The notes under the pieces: model-generated
The model's input: only the letters and a program-made list of their open reading frames with translations
The model's database searches: none
Told to the model about the DNA's origin: nothing
In this document: positions 31,134 through 41,059 of the stretch, in pieces
Position numbering within the stretch: position 1 is the first letter of the stretch
Layout: each line of letters begins with the position of its first letter
Position numbers and translations under genes: made by a program
DNA from: UBA2241 sp963777895
GTDB taxonomy: Bacteria; Actinomycetota; Thermoleophilia; UBA2241
Direction: 5' to 3'
NCBI GenBank assembly: GCA_963777895.1
Contig: CAVZSF010000005.1
Location: 248,001-312,000 of the forward strand
DNA: 64,000 nucleotides

Positions 31134-32759
31134 GTGGCGGTGGAGCAAGGCGGTCCCCAGGACGTCAGCCTGCGCGAGTACGCGCGTGTCGTCTGGCGGC
31201 GCAAGTGGGTCGTCGTCGCCGTGACCGTCGTCGTGCTCGTGCTGGCGCTCGCCAACTCCTATCGCAAGACGCCTCTGTACGCGGCGTCGGCGACCTTGAT
31301 CTACGAGCCCTCGGTCGACGTGACCGATCCCCTTTCCGGCAGCGGCTACTACAGCACCTCACAACGGGAGAGCGAGCTCAACGCCGTGGGCAGCATCATC
31401 GCCAGCCCCGAGCTCGTCGAGGCCGCCAGGCAGGGCATGAGCTCCGACACGAAGAAGTCCGGCTACACGGTCTCGGCCTCGTCGTCGTCCTCGTCGGGGC
31501 AGTCGAGCGACTCGACCGTGGCGATCAAAGCCGTGAGCGCCAGCCCCAAGGCCGCGGCGGAGGCGTCCAACGCGTACGCCGATGCCTTCGTCGCCTATCG
31601 CAAGACGCAGCAGCAGGAGCAGGTGCGACAGGCCGAGGAAGTGATCCAGGGCAAGCTCGACTCCTTCACGACCGAGGCCGGGCGGCAGTCGGCGGAGTAT
31701 CTCTCGCTCGCAAGCCGCCTGCAGGAGCTCCAGATCCTCGAGGCCACGGTGACCGGCAACTTCCGCAAGCTCGTGCCGGCCACCGCTCCGAGCGCGCCCT
31801 TCTCGCCGAACCCGACGCGCAGCGCGGCGATGGGTCTTGTCGCAGGGTTCGTGCTCGGCGTCGGCCTCGCTCTGCTGCTCGAACAGTTCGACACACGGGT
31901 GCGCAACGCCGACGCTGCCGCCGCCATCTTCGGCATGCCGGTGCTGGGCACCGTCCGCAAGCTGTCCGTGAAGGAGCTGGGGTCGCAACCGCTCATGGTG
32001 CTCGGCGACCCGCACGGCCCGGCAGCCGAGGCCATCCGCAAGCTGCGCGGCAGCCTCGATTTCGCCAACGTGGACGGCGACTTGAGGTCGCTGTTCATCA
32101 CCAGCGCCCTCCAGCACGAGGGCAAGAGCCTGACCGTGTGCAACCTGGCACTGTCGCTGGCCGCGACGGGCACGAAGGTCGTGCTCGTGGACGGCGACCT
32201 CCGCCGGCCGCAGGTCCATGTCTACCTCGACCTGCCCAACAGGACGGGGCTGTCGACCGTGCTGACGGGCAAGACCGATCTGCTCGACGCGGTGCAGACC
32301 CGTACCGTGGGGCCGCGGGTGACCGCGCTGACGAAGGCCGGCAACGTCGACGTGCCCATGGGCGGCGAGCGCCTGCACGTTCTCACCAGCGGCCCGGTGC
32401 CGCCCAACCCCGCGGAGATCATCGCCTCGAGGAGCTTCGCGACGATGATGGACGAGCTGCAGGCCAACTTCGAGATGGTGCTCGTCGACGCGCCGTCGAT
32501 CCTCGCCGTGGGCGACACGGCCGCGATCGCCCGGTCCGTCGACGGGCTCGCGATACTGATCGACCTCACCAGGGCCAAGCGGCCGATCCTCGAAGAGGCG
32601 GCTCGCCAGATCGGGCAGATGCCCTGCCGGAAGGTCGGGCTCATCCTGGTCAGCCAGGCGACCAGCGAGTCGTACTCGACCTACTACAGCCGCGGCGAGT
32701 CGCCGCTCGACGCGGTCAGCGGTAACGGCGGCCGGCGCGGCAAGAAGGTGACGGCCTAG
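31134..32759 (+). CDS. Polysaccharide co-polymerase with tyrosine autokinase domain (Wzz/BY-kinase)
   Basis: A 541-residue protein starting at GTG 31134 behind a strong AGGAGG (31123-31128). A Wzz domain with helices near 24-43 and 228-250 brackets an extracytoplasmic helical region with a Ser-rich stretch (SASSSSSSGQSS). The cytoplasmic BY-kinase follows: Walker A region TSALQHEGKSLTVCNLA (about 321), Walker A' VVLVDGDLRRP (about 347), Walker B MVLVDAPS (about 447). The usual proline of the P-loop is replaced by QH. The C-terminus has a small Tyr cluster (SYSTYYSRG), the autophosphorylation site type. These proteins set chain length and control polymer export by phosphorylation cycles. Confidence 0.9.
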   Translation: MAVEQGGPQDVSLREYARVVWRRKWVVVAVTVVVLVLALANSYRKTPLYAASATLIYEPSVDVTDPLSGSGYYSTSQRESELNAVGSIIASPELVEAARQGMSSDTKKSGYTVSASSSSSSGQSSDSTVAIKAVSASPKAAAEASNAYADAFVAYRKTQQQEQVRQAEEVIQGKLDSFTTEAGRQSAEYLSLASRLQELQILEATVTGNFRKLVPATAPSAPFSPNPTRSAAMGLVAGFVLGVGLALLLEQFDTRVRNADAAAAIFGMPVLGTVRKLSVKELGSQPLMVLGDPHGPAAEAIRKLRGSLDFANVDGDLRSLFITSALQHEGKSLTVCNLALSLAATGTKVVLVDGDLRRPQVHVYLDLPNRTGLSTVLTGKTDLLDAVQTRTVGPRVTALTKAGNVDVPMGGERLHVLTSGPVPPNPAEIIASRSFATMMDELQANFEMVLVDAPSILAVGDTAAIARSVDGLAILIDLTRAKRPILEEAARQIGQMPCRKVGLILVSQATSESYSTYYSRGESPLDAVSGNGGRRGKKVTA

Positions 32760-33967
32760 CCACCTCGGGCGTCGCGCCCGGGCGGCCGCGCGGCCCGCAC
32801 GTACCGCCGGGCATCTCGAGCGTCGCGAACGTCCCTCGACCATGCGCGCAGCCGGCGCACGGCCTGACGTCCGGGCCCGAAACGGAGCCTGAGCGCCGCG
32901 GCCAGGGGCGGACCGCTCCAGCGACCAAGCGGCACGTATGCCTGTCGCAGGACCGTCCTGTCCGGGCGCCAGGCGGCCAGCCAGCCGGCGTCGCTGAGCT
33001 GGTCATAGCGCCTGATCTCGGGGTCCTGACAGCAGCGCTCGAGCGTGTGCGCGTGCAGCAGGTGGCCCGGGCTCAGCCGCGCGTAGTCCTCGTCGTAGCC
33101 GATCTTGAGGGCGGCGTACGACTCGCCTGCGCGGATGCAGAGCTCTGCCGCGATACAGCGGTCCTCGGCGAACAAGGCGTTGATCTCACAGCCGTCGCCG
33201 TGGCCGAAGTCGTGGGCCAGGGCACGGTAAAACGCGAGGCGCGACAAATCCAGCCGGATCGCGCTGCCCGTGCCCCCCGTCCCCTTCCAGCCCGAGGCCT
33301 CGACGGTCAGGAAGGCCTCGAAGAGGGAGGCCGCCTCGTCACCGGCTGCGCTCTCGAACCGCACACCGGGCAACGCCCGTAGCCGGTTGCCGTAGTTGCG
33401 CAGCTGTTTGCGGAAGTGCTTCGAGAGCCGTCCCATGAGCTCGTCGAAGGGCAGCTCGCAATCGAAGACGAACGGCCGGGTCGGCACGTGGCTCGCGTAG
33501 CAGGGGCTGCCCAGCTCTGCCAGGCCGTCCCAGAGCACGGACCGGCGAGGGAGGGGGCCCAGCACGAGGAGCGGCGCTCCGGCGGCCCGGCGCCGGAGGT
33601 ACCGGGCAAGCGCCGGCACGAGCGCCGCCCGCGCGTCGTCCTCAGGGCAGATCACATCGGAGAACGGCCAGTGGGGGCCGAACGGCGTCCCCCAGACTGG
33701 CAGGGGCACACCTAGGACCCGGTCGATGCGATGCTCGAGAGGGCAGATCGCTCTGGCCGCGTGCCCGTCGCTGAGCACGAGGCACCGGAACCGCTCGGGC
33801 GCCGGCATCAGGTGGTCGAGATAGGCCGCGTTGGCATCGAAGGTGTGGAAGGCGGTGCGCCGGTCCATCGCGGCGGAGAGCCGCCGCCAGTCAGTCTCCA
33901 GGCGTCTCAGCGCGTCGCGGCCGCCGTACTCGGCGATGGACCAGCGGGTGGACGCCGCCGCGGGCAC
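32756..33967 (-). CDS. BioF2-like GNAT acyltransferase (Acetyltransf_6 family), copy 1
   Basis: A 403-residue protein of the CelD/BioF2-like double-GNAT group linked to exopolysaccharide synthesis. Typical features are LMGRLSKHFRKQLRNYGNRL (the basic helix before the second GNAT fold), VEASGWKGTGGTGSAIR and the C-terminal AALKIGYDEDYARLSPGHLL with the GNAT beta-bulge. It would transfer an acyl or aminoacyl group to the glycan or lipid; substrate unknown. GTG 33967 lies seven bases after the stop of its paralogue. Its stop and the stop of the convergent kinase gene are the two strands of one CTAG at 32756-32759. Confidence 0.8.
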   Translation of the reverse strand: MPAAASTRWSIAEYGGRDALRRLETDWRRLSAAMDRRTAFHTFDANAAYLDHLMPAPERFRCLVLSDGHAARAICPLEHRIDRVLGVPLPVWGTPFGPHWPFSDVICPEDDARAALVPALARYLRRRAAGAPLLVLGPLPRRSVLWDGLAELGSPCYASHVPTRPFVFDCELPFDELMGRLSKHFRKQLRNYGNRLRALPGVRFESAAGDEAASLFEAFLTVEASGWKGTGGTGSAIRLDLSRLAFYRALAHDFGHGDGCEINALFAEDRCIAAELCIRAGESYAALKIGYDEDYARLSPGHLLHAHTLERCCQDPEIRRYDQLSDAGWLAAWRPDRTVLRQAYVPLGRWSGPPLAAALRLRFGPGRQAVRRLRAWSRDVRDARDARRYVRAARPPGRDARGG

Positions 33968-33974
33968 GGCGCCG

Positions 33975-35225
33975 TCAGTCGCGGTCCGGCGCGGTGCTGC
34001 CCGAGCCGGCTTGGGCGTCGGGCGTGGGCGCCGCGTCTGCTCGGGTCTCTGGCCCGCCGGTCTGGCGCGAGGACGCGGAGCGCGAGGCCTGCCACGCCTC
34101 GTAGCGCGCCTTCGCCGCGCGGGCGGACCTGCGCCCGGGTCCGAAGCGGAAGCGCAGCAGAGCAGTCAGGGGGGCCCCCGACCAGCGTCCGAGGGCGACG
34201 TGGGCCTGGTGCAGGACGAGCTTGTCTGGATGCCAGTCATCCAGCCACCCGGCGCCGCTCATCATGTTGAACCACTTGACTCCGGGGTCCTGGCAGAGGC
34301 GCTCCAGTGTGGTCTCGAGGATCAACTGGCCGGGGCCCAGCTTCGCGTACTCCTCGTCGTAGCCGATCTTGATGCGGGCGTACTCTGCCCCGGTGCGGAT
34401 GCAGAACTCCGAGGCGATGCAGCGCCCATCCACGTGGAGCGTGTTGATCTCGCAGCGGTCGTCGTCGCTGAAGGTCCTGGCGAGGTCGCGGAAGAAGGCA
34501 GGCTGGTTCGGCTTGAAGCGGATCGCCGTTCTGGTGCCCTGCGCGCCCTTCCAGCCGGACGCCTCGATGTCGAGGAAGGGCTCGAAGGCCTCGTCGAGGG
34601 AAGCGTCGTCGGCGTTCGTGGCGAAGCGCACGTCCTCCAGCTTGTAGAGCTTCTTGCGATGGCTGCGCAGGTTCCGCCGGAAGTGCTTCTTGAGCCGTCC
34701 CATCAGGTCCTCGAACGACTGGCTGCAGTCGAACACGTCGATGCGGTGCGTGACCTGGGTGCAGCAGCGCAGGGGGTCGAGGTCGCGGACGCTACCCCAG
34801 AGCAGAGAGTCTTTGGGGACGGGGCCGAGCACGAGCAGCCGGCGGCCGTCGGGGCGCTCCCGCAGGTGCGCCACGACCGCCGGCGCCAGCGCTCGGCCCG
34901 CCTCCGGATCGGCGCAGACGGCGTCTCCCACCGGCGTGAGCAGGTGACGGGGTATGGCCCACGCCGGCAGGGGGATGCCCAGAGCTCTCTCTTGCCGCGC
35001 CTCGAGGGGGAGGATGGCGCGGACCTGCGCGCCGTCGTGAAGCGCCAGACAGCGGAAGCGGTCGGGAGCCTTCATCAGATGCTCGAGGTAGGCGAGGTGC
35101 GCTTCGTAGAGGTGGGCGCTGTTCCGGCTCGGCATCGCCGCGTAGAGCCGCCGCCAGTCCGCCTCGACCTGCGCGAGGGCGCCGCGGCCGCCGTACTCGA
35201 CGATGTTCCAGCGCGCTTCCGGCAT
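33975..35225 (-). CDS. BioF2-like GNAT acyltransferase (Acetyltransf_6 family), copy 2
   Basis: A 416-residue tandem paralogue of the next gene on this strand. I chose ATG 35225 because it follows GAGAGAGGA and gives MPEARWNIVEYGGRGALAQV, which aligns with the N-terminus of copy 1; the longer frame adds 21 unrelated residues. Shared landmarks are LMGRLKKHFRRNLRSHRKKL, FLDIEASGWKGAQGTRTAIR and ARIKIGYDEEYAKLGPGQLI. The C-terminal 60 residues are low in complexity (SSRQTGGPETRADAAPTPDA) and differ between the copies. Probably cotranscribed with copy 1. Confidence 0.82.
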   Translation of the reverse strand: MPEARWNIVEYGGRGALAQVEADWRRLYAAMPSRNSAHLYEAHLAYLEHLMKAPDRFRCLALHDGAQVRAILPLEARQERALGIPLPAWAIPRHLLTPVGDAVCADPEAGRALAPAVVAHLRERPDGRRLLVLGPVPKDSLLWGSVRDLDPLRCCTQVTHRIDVFDCSQSFEDLMGRLKKHFRRNLRSHRKKLYKLEDVRFATNADDASLDEAFEPFLDIEASGWKGAQGTRTAIRFKPNQPAFFRDLARTFSDDDRCEINTLHVDGRCIASEFCIRTGAEYARIKIGYDEEYAKLGPGQLILETTLERLCQDPGVKWFNMMSGAGWLDDWHPDKLVLHQAHVALGRWSGAPLTALLRFRFGPGRRSARAAKARYEAWQASRSASSRQTGGPETRADAAPTPDAQAGSGSTAPDRD

Positions 35226-35473
35226 GGTCCTCTCTCGACGGGGCGGGACGGGGTCGCGCAAGGCGTGGCGCGACCCCTGCGAACGCAATACTAGGGCTTT
35301 GGCGGCGATGCCGGGAAATCCTGCGGCGGGACGGCGGCCGGTGGCCCTGCGATCAGCCGTCGTGCGATACTACTGTCGTCGGTGGCTCTCACCGCACTGC
35401 GGCGGACACGCGGCCGCTTGCGGCAGGAGTGCGCCGCGCGTTCGGCAGCAGTGGTGAGAGAGGGACGGGGCCC

Positions 35474-36742
35474 GTGGACTACCAGCGCTTTCTCGAGCGG
35501 GGCGCCGCCGTGCCTCCGGTCGTCGTGCTCGGCGTGTTCAACGGGCCCAACGAGATCGGCATCGCGCGCGATCTCGGGCGGCGCGGCATCCCGGTCCTCA
35601 TCGTCGACAACAACCCGTCTGGCCTGCGGGTGCCGTCGCGCTTCGCCGCGAAGCGCCCCGTGCCCGACCCCCACCACGACGCCGCCGGCTTCCTCGTCGA
35701 GCTCGAGGGCATCGCTCGCGAGCTTCCGCAGAAGGCCGTCCTCTTCCCGGGCCGGGACGACTACCTGCTCCCGGTCGTCGGTGCCGCCGACCGCCTGAGC
35801 GAGCACTTCATGATGCCCTTCGCCGGCCTCGAGGTGATGACCCGATTGCTGGACAAGTGGCAGCAGTTCGAGGCCGCCCGAGCGGCCGGCGTCGACACTC
35901 CGCGGTCCGCTTTGCTGCTGTCGGCCGCCGACGCCGAGGCGGCGGCGGCCGACTTCACCTTCCCGGCGATCCTCAAGCCGACCACGGGGCAAGCCGGGCA
36001 GCGCCACCTCGGCATCAAGCTCGTGCCGGTCAAGGACGCGGCGGCGCTCCCCGAGGCCTACGAGCGCGCCTCCGTCTGCGGCCCCCTCCTCCTGCAGGAG
36101 CACATCCCCGGAGGGGACGACCAGGCCTTCTACCTCGGGTCCTACCTGAACGCCGCCTCGGAGCCGCTCGCGGTCTTCACCGGCCGGCGCTTGCGCCAGT
36201 ACCCCCGCGGCTCCGGTGCCGCGCGCAGCGCCGTGAGCGTCTGGCTGCCGGAGGTCGCAGAGGCGGGACTCCGCCTCCTCAAGGAGCTGCGCTTCCACGG
36301 TGTCTCCCACGTGGAGTTCAAGCGCGACCCGCGTGACGGGCTGTACAAGCTGATCGAGATCAACGCGAGGCACTATGGGACGCACGCCCTCGCGTCCGCC
36401 GCGGGTGTCGACCTCTCCCTCGTCGCCTACGAGGACGCGCTGGGCCGTCCCTTCACGGCCGGGAGGCAGCGGGACGGCGTGCGCTGGATCGTGGCGCGGC
36501 GAGACGTCCCGGCGGCCATCCAGGAGATGCTCCACCGGGACCTGTCGCCGCGCGAATGGCTGGGCTCGCTGCGCGGCACCCGTGTGGACGGCGTGTTCAG
36601 CTTCGACGATCCGCTGCCCGGCCTGGCTGACGGCCTGAAGGTCGGTGTCCGCATGACGAAGCGCACCGTCCGGATCGCTCTGCAGCGGGCCGGGGCGGGC
36701 GGCTCGGTCACCGAAGGGAACACTGACGACCAGCGGGGCTGA
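35474..36742 (+). CDS. ATP-grasp carboxylate-amine ligase family protein
   Basis: A 422-residue protein from GTG 35474 behind GAGGGACGGGG. N-terminal Rossmann-like domain: VVLGVFNGPNEIGIARDLGR; ATP-grasp core from about 130: FPAILKPTTGQAGQRHLG, LLLQEHIPGGDDQAFYLGSY and the metal-binding HVEFKRDPRDGLYKLIEINA. Similar proteins in capsule and peptide-natural-product clusters join a carboxylate to an amine with ATP. Lying beside two asparagine-synthetase-like and three acyltransferase genes, it may add an amino acid or amine to a sugar acid; this is inference. Divergent from the BioF2-like pair. Confidence 0.82.
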   Translation: MDYQRFLERGAAVPPVVVLGVFNGPNEIGIARDLGRRGIPVLIVDNNPSGLRVPSRFAAKRPVPDPHHDAAGFLVELEGIARELPQKAVLFPGRDDYLLPVVGAADRLSEHFMMPFAGLEVMTRLLDKWQQFEAARAAGVDTPRSALLLSAADAEAAAADFTFPAILKPTTGQAGQRHLGIKLVPVKDAAALPEAYERASVCGPLLLQEHIPGGDDQAFYLGSYLNAASEPLAVFTGRRLRQYPRGSGAARSAVSVWLPEVAEAGLRLLKELRFHGVSHVEFKRDPRDGLYKLIEINARHYGTHALASAAGVDLSLVAYEDALGRPFTAGRQRDGVRWIVARRDVPAAIQEMLHRDLSPREWLGSLRGTRVDGVFSFDDPLPGLADGLKVGVRMTKRTVRIALQRAGAGGSVTEGNTDDQRG

Positions 36743-36826
36743 TGCGCGCCCAGACGCCGGATGAGCTGAACTCTCTTTCGACCTCGCGTCGCGGTCTCCG
36801 ATCACAAGCGTCCCGGTCGTCGCGGG

Positions 36827-36842
36827 GGACAACGGGTTGTCC
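36827..36842. promoter_or_regulatory. Short perfect palindrome between ATP-grasp and phosphoesterase genes
   Basis: GGACAAC-GG-GTTGTCC, seven-base arms with a two-base centre, followed eleven bases later by another GACAAC. It lies in the 191-base gap before the metallophosphoesterase gene and could be an operator. No known regulator consensus is claimed. Confidence 0.3.
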
Positions 36843-36875
36843 TTGGTGACAACTCGTAGGTAGGGCCCCGGACCC

Positions 36876-36895
36876 CCGTCCGGGGTAAGCTGTGG
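36876..36895 (+). terminator. GC hairpin, possible terminator of the ATP-grasp gene
   Basis: Perfect eight-base arms CCCCGGAC / GTCCGGGG with a CCCC loop, 39 bases before the next ATG. Could end the upstream transcript or act within the leader of the phosphoesterase gene. Confidence 0.5.
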
Positions 36896-36933
36896 CAGGA
36901 CTCGGACCGTCGCGGGCAACGAAGGGGCACTCA

Positions 36934-39823
36934 ATGACGACCCACAAGATCTCCGCATCTCTGCATCGGCGATCTCTTCTTCGCATCACGCTCATCGTCA
37001 TCATGGCGACGCTGCTGCTCTGGCCGGCACAGGCGCTCGCCAAGCGCGCCAGGCTTCCGCTGGTCGGCGTCGAGGTCTCGCCTGCGGCGTTCTACGGCGG
37101 CGCGGGCGCGAGCGGCGTGGCCGAGTTGAGCTACGCCATCGACCAGAACGCCACGGTGGCAGTCCTCCTGCGCGACAAGGACGGGGCGACGATCGGCGAG
37201 ATCCAGCCCGAGACCGCGCAACAGCCGGGGACCTACACCTTCAGCTGGAACGGGACCGGCCCCGGTGGGGTCACTCTGGCCGAGGGCCCCTACTACCTCG
37301 TGCTCGCCGTCTCGAAGGGAGGTACCACCCTGGAGGTCGAACGGCAGGTGACGTACTCGTTCACGCCCGTGGCGAGCGAAGCGTCGCTCGCTCTCGACGG
37401 CGCTGGCAAGTACGTCCTCCACACGGTCGTCGAGAAGTGGAACGAGTCGGCGAACGATCAGATGCCGGGCGACTATTACTCCGATGGCCAGATCCAGCCG
37501 TGGGAGTTCGACGCGACGGACGGCGCCAGTGTGACGCTGTACGTGGGCACGAGCGCGACGAACGCTAGCGACACGACCTTCGGCGGCACAGCGAGCGCAA
37601 CGAGCGACACGCGCGGTATCGCCGACCTTGCCTTCCCCGCGGACCTGAGCTGGCAGGACGAGCAGGGCGCGCCGCGGGCGCTCTACTACAGTATGGCCGC
37701 TGACCTACGCCGGCAGCACGCGTTGGTATCCGGCCATCGGTCGTTACGAGCTGCGTCCCCCGGTACAGCCGGACGGGCACCTCCAGTTCGCCTACATGTC
37801 CGATATCCAGACGCCGTTCGACGCCGTATCGACGCCGGACCTTCCGCCCAGCGCGTTGACGTCGGAGACCGGCCCGTACACCGCGGTCCCGAGGTTGAGT
37901 CGCTCGCTGGGCTGGGCCACGGTCCTTCCCGCGCTCCTCCAGGAGAGCAGCGCGAACCTCGTGCTCTTCGGCGGCGACCTGGTGGACAGCGGCGGCGACG
38001 CCGACGCTCCGGACGACGGCGGGACCCAGTACCGCACCATCTTCGACAACCAGCAGACCTTCGGGCCGGCGGACGAGTGGAGCCTCTCGAGCCTCACCAA
38101 GCAGGTGCCGATGGCCATGGCTCCCGGGAACCACGACGACATCGGCAACGGCTCCGGTCTGGAGCGCTGGCGGCGCTGGGCCTACGCGCCCGGCGACCAG
38201 CCCTACTCCACCTTCGACCAGGGCGACGTGCATTTCATCGTGATCGACGGCTACTCGGCCAGCGACGACTCCGCCACGAACTACAAAGGGTGGATCGGCT
38301 TCCAGAGCGACTCGCCAGGAGGCACCCGCACGGTCAGCGTCGGCGGCTCGCAGAGCACCTTCACCAACTCCGCCCAAGCCGACTGGCTGATCGGGGCGAT
38401 CGACACCGCCAAGCCCTGGACGGTCGTGGTCATGCACTACCCCATGTTCGACTCGTACCGCACCACGAACACCGCCTACAACAATGCCAATACGACCGGG
38501 AAGCTGACGTCGACCAACAAGTACTACTACGGCGAGCGCGACCGCCTGCTGGCCTTCTTCGCCGCCCACGGGGTCGATGTCGTGCTGCATGGCCACAACC
38601 ACAACTACCGGCGCCACATGGAGAAGGTCCACGCGGCCGACGGGACCACCGCGACGATGGCCTTCATCACCCAGGCGACTGCAGGCGCCGCCCCCATGCC
38701 GCGTGACACCGACCAGTCTCTCCCGTACATCGACTGGGTCGACCTCAACGGCAACGGGACACCGGACGCGAACGAGCCGGTGGCGACGGCCGAGAACAAC
38801 CCCTTCTGGGACGCCAGCACCTTCGGGCAGTGGAACTGGCCGCTGAAGGACGCCTCAGGCTACATCTCGGGGACGCCCGACATGTTCCATGCCTATGGGC
38901 AGGAATACACCGGCGGCGTGCGGTTCTCGTACAGCATGTTCGAGACGGGCGAGGACGCTCAAGGTCAGCCCACCCTGACCCTGACCGTCAAGACCGTCAT
39001 GTGGAACGGCAGCTACCATCGGTGGACCTCGTGGAGCGTCTACGACTCGGCGCAGATGGAGCAGGTCCAGGCGGGGATGGTGGCCGACCGGCTGTCGCCG
39101 CCCCCGAAGGTCCAGATCACCAAGACGGCCGACGACAACGAGGTGCCCGAGACCGGTCAGGACGTGAAGTTCACCTTCCAGATCACGAACACCGGCCCCA
39201 GGGCGATCACCGTCACGAGCCTGGTCGACGACAAGTTCGGCGACCTGCTGGGCGCGGCTCAGGCCGCGAACGGCGGGTCCCCCATCGCCCTCGCACCGGC
39301 GGCGAGCTACTCGTTCGACGTCACGATGTCGCTGGCGTCCGACACGCTCACCCCGCATACGAATCGGGTGGACGTGACCGCCAGCGACGGCGAGCGGATC
39401 TGCACCGACTGGGATGACGAGACCGTGACCTTCACCGACGTCGCGCCCGTGGTCGACATCACCAAGACGGCCGACGACAACGAAGTGCCCGCGACCGGTC
39501 AGGACGTGACGTTCACCTTCGTGATCGACAACACGGGCGCCGAGGAGGTCACGGTGACGAGTCTCGTCGACACCGTGTTCGGCGATCTGCTGCCGGCGGC
39601 CGAGGCCGCCAACGGCGGCGCCCCCATCGTGCTCGCCCCCGGGTCCAGCTTCTCGTTCGACATCACGCGGAACCTGGTGTCCGAGACGCTGACCCCGCAC
39701 CTCAACCGGGTCGACGTGACGGCGGCCGACGAGGAAGGCAGTTGCACCGACTGGGACGACGAGACCGTGACCTTCACCGAGGTCGCGGAGGGCGGCCAGC
39801 AGCTGGTCTTACTGCGCTGGTGA
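36934..39823 (+). CDS. Secreted calcineurin-type metallophosphoesterase with DUF11-like repeats (one frameshift)
   Basis: ATG 36934 follows GAAGGGG. A signal peptide (RITLIVIMATLLLWPAQALA) leads to a FlgD-like beta domain, then an extra C near 37693 (GCCGCTGACC) shifts the frame; the continuation is VTYAGSTRWYPAIGRYELRP. The phosphoesterase core has MSDIQTPFD, FGGDLVDSGGD, APGNHDDIG, VVMHYPMF and LHGHNHNYRRH, the purple-acid-phosphatase-like order of metal ligands. The C-terminus has two 114-residue repeats beginning VQITKTADDNEV and VDITKTADDNEV. The end, EGGQQLVLLRW, is abrupt for a repeat protein and lacks an anchor. It overlaps the convergent FemAB-like gene by 15 bases. Corrected length is about 962 residues; likely an extracellular phosphatase or phosphodiesterase. 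Confidence 0.85.
39110..39793 (+). repeat. Two tandem 342-base coding repeats (DUF11/CARDB-like)
   Basis: Units at 39110-39451 and 39452-39793 both encode ITKTADDNEVP, TGQDV, TNTG or DNTG, TVTSLVD, FGDLL, AANGG, SFD, LTPH, NRVDVTA and TDWDDETVTFT in the same order. The high similarity points to recent internal duplication and is also a place where an assembler could collapse copies. Confidence 0.8.
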
Positions 39824-40942
39824 CTGGCGCCGCGCACGCAGCCTGGTCTGCGCGGCGCGCACGGCTTCGGCCGACAGGGCCAGCAGCGGAGAGCCGGTCC
39901 TCTCGTGGACGGCGACCGACCGGCGGAGGTCGTCCATCCCGGCGAAGCCGCGCTTGAACTGGTTGATGCCCCAGAGCGCGTCTCCGGGCTGAGCGACCAG
40001 GCTGTAGCCAGAGAAGTCGAGGGCGCCGCAGCCGTTCGCCTTCGCCCAGCGCATGGCTTCCCAGACAAGCAGATGCGTGGCAGGCAAGTCCCTGTGCGCG
40101 CGGGACGACGGGATCAGGGGGAGGTGGGCCGTGCCCTGGTACGTGATCACGAGCGCGGCCGCCAGCGGTTCTCCCTGATGCCGCGCGACCAGCACCGTGC
40201 CGCCGGCCCCGTCGCGAAGCCAGAGCCGGCTGATCCGCTCGACCTCGGCCGGCGCGACGGGCCTTACTGAAGGCGAAGGCGGCAGCTCGGCCTGCAGGTG
40301 TGCCAGGACGGCCCAGCCCGCCGGGCCGTCTTCGGGGCGCACCTCGATGCCGAGCCGCAGCGACTTCCTGATCGAGCGCTGCGTCGCCGAGCGCAACGAC
40401 TTCAGGAGCGGCTGCTCGTCGCCGGAGATGTCTCTGACGAGGGTCGCCCAGCCGCCCAGGGTGCGGCGGCGCCGGAAGCCGTGACGCTCGAGCACAGTCT
40501 CGACGTCGTCGCCCCCGTCGCCGAGCGGGACGGGGGGCGCCACCCTGAGCCGGGCGGCGTCGTGCCCCAGTCGGTCGCGCAGCCAGGGCAGCCACTCGTC
40601 GAGAGCCTCGACGCTGTCGAAGACCGGCCCCTTGGCGAACTCCCAGAAGGCCCGGCGCGGCAGCGGCAGAGGTCGTCTCATGCCGAGCGCGGTGAGGCGC
40701 AGGGCGCCGTCGCGCTCGGCCCAGAAGAACCAGGGCTGCCGTAAGGACCAGGCACTGTCTCCGTCGGTCCGGTCGCGCCGCTCGATCTCGCCCCAGGCGG
40801 GGTCCTGGAGGTAGTGCGCCCAGGGCACCTCGCCGGCGAAGGCGCGCCATCGTTCCATCATCGGGAGGTCGAGACTGGTCGCGCAGAAGAACCGGGTCGG
40901 CGTTTCGCCGACGTTCGCGTCGCCACCGTCAGCGAGAGCCAC
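39809..40942 (-). CDS. FemAB/FemX-like peptidoglycan or glycan aminoacyltransferase family protein
   Basis: About 377 residues from GTG 40942, which follows GGAGG by four bases; the open frame is longer but the added residues are unrelated to the family. Two GNAT-like folds are expected: WAHYLQDPAWGEIERR at the start, LRSATQRSIRKSLRLGIEVR before the second fold, and AAALVITYQGTAHLPLIPSS, LVWEAMRWAKANGCGALDFS and LWGINQFKRGFAG at the end. The last motif is typical of FemX/lipid II:glycine glycyltransferases that use aminoacyl-tRNA. In this locus it may aminoacylate a glycan or cross-bridge. The TAA stop is the overlap with the phosphoesterase gene. Confidence 0.82.
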   Translation of the reverse strand: MALADGGDANVGETPTRFFCATSLDLPMMERWRAFAGEVPWAHYLQDPAWGEIERRDRTDGDSAWSLRQPWFFWAERDGALRLTALGMRRPLPLPRRAFWEFAKGPVFDSVEALDEWLPWLRDRLGHDAARLRVAPPVPLGDGGDDVETVLERHGFRRRRTLGGWATLVRDISGDEQPLLKSLRSATQRSIRKSLRLGIEVRPEDGPAGWAVLAHLQAELPPSPSVRPVAPAEVERISRLWLRDGAGGTVLVARHQGEPLAAALVITYQGTAHLPLIPSSRAHRDLPATHLLVWEAMRWAKANGCGALDFSGYSLVAQPGDALWGINQFKRGFAGMDDLRRSVAVHERTGSPLLALSAEAVRAAQTRLRARRQSPAQ

Positions 40943-41059
40943 GACCCCTCCGATCGCCGTCGCCAGCGGGCCGGCGCCTCTCTGCCGGTGCCCGGTCGCT
41001 GGTAGTGTAGCAGCCATGAGGCTTGACGAACGGAGGGCCGGCGGGCGCCGGACGAGCTC

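Noticed and set aside
36876..36895. Riboswitch in the phosphoesterase leader
   Set aside because: Only a simple hairpin is visible, with none of the conserved loops of known riboswitch classes.
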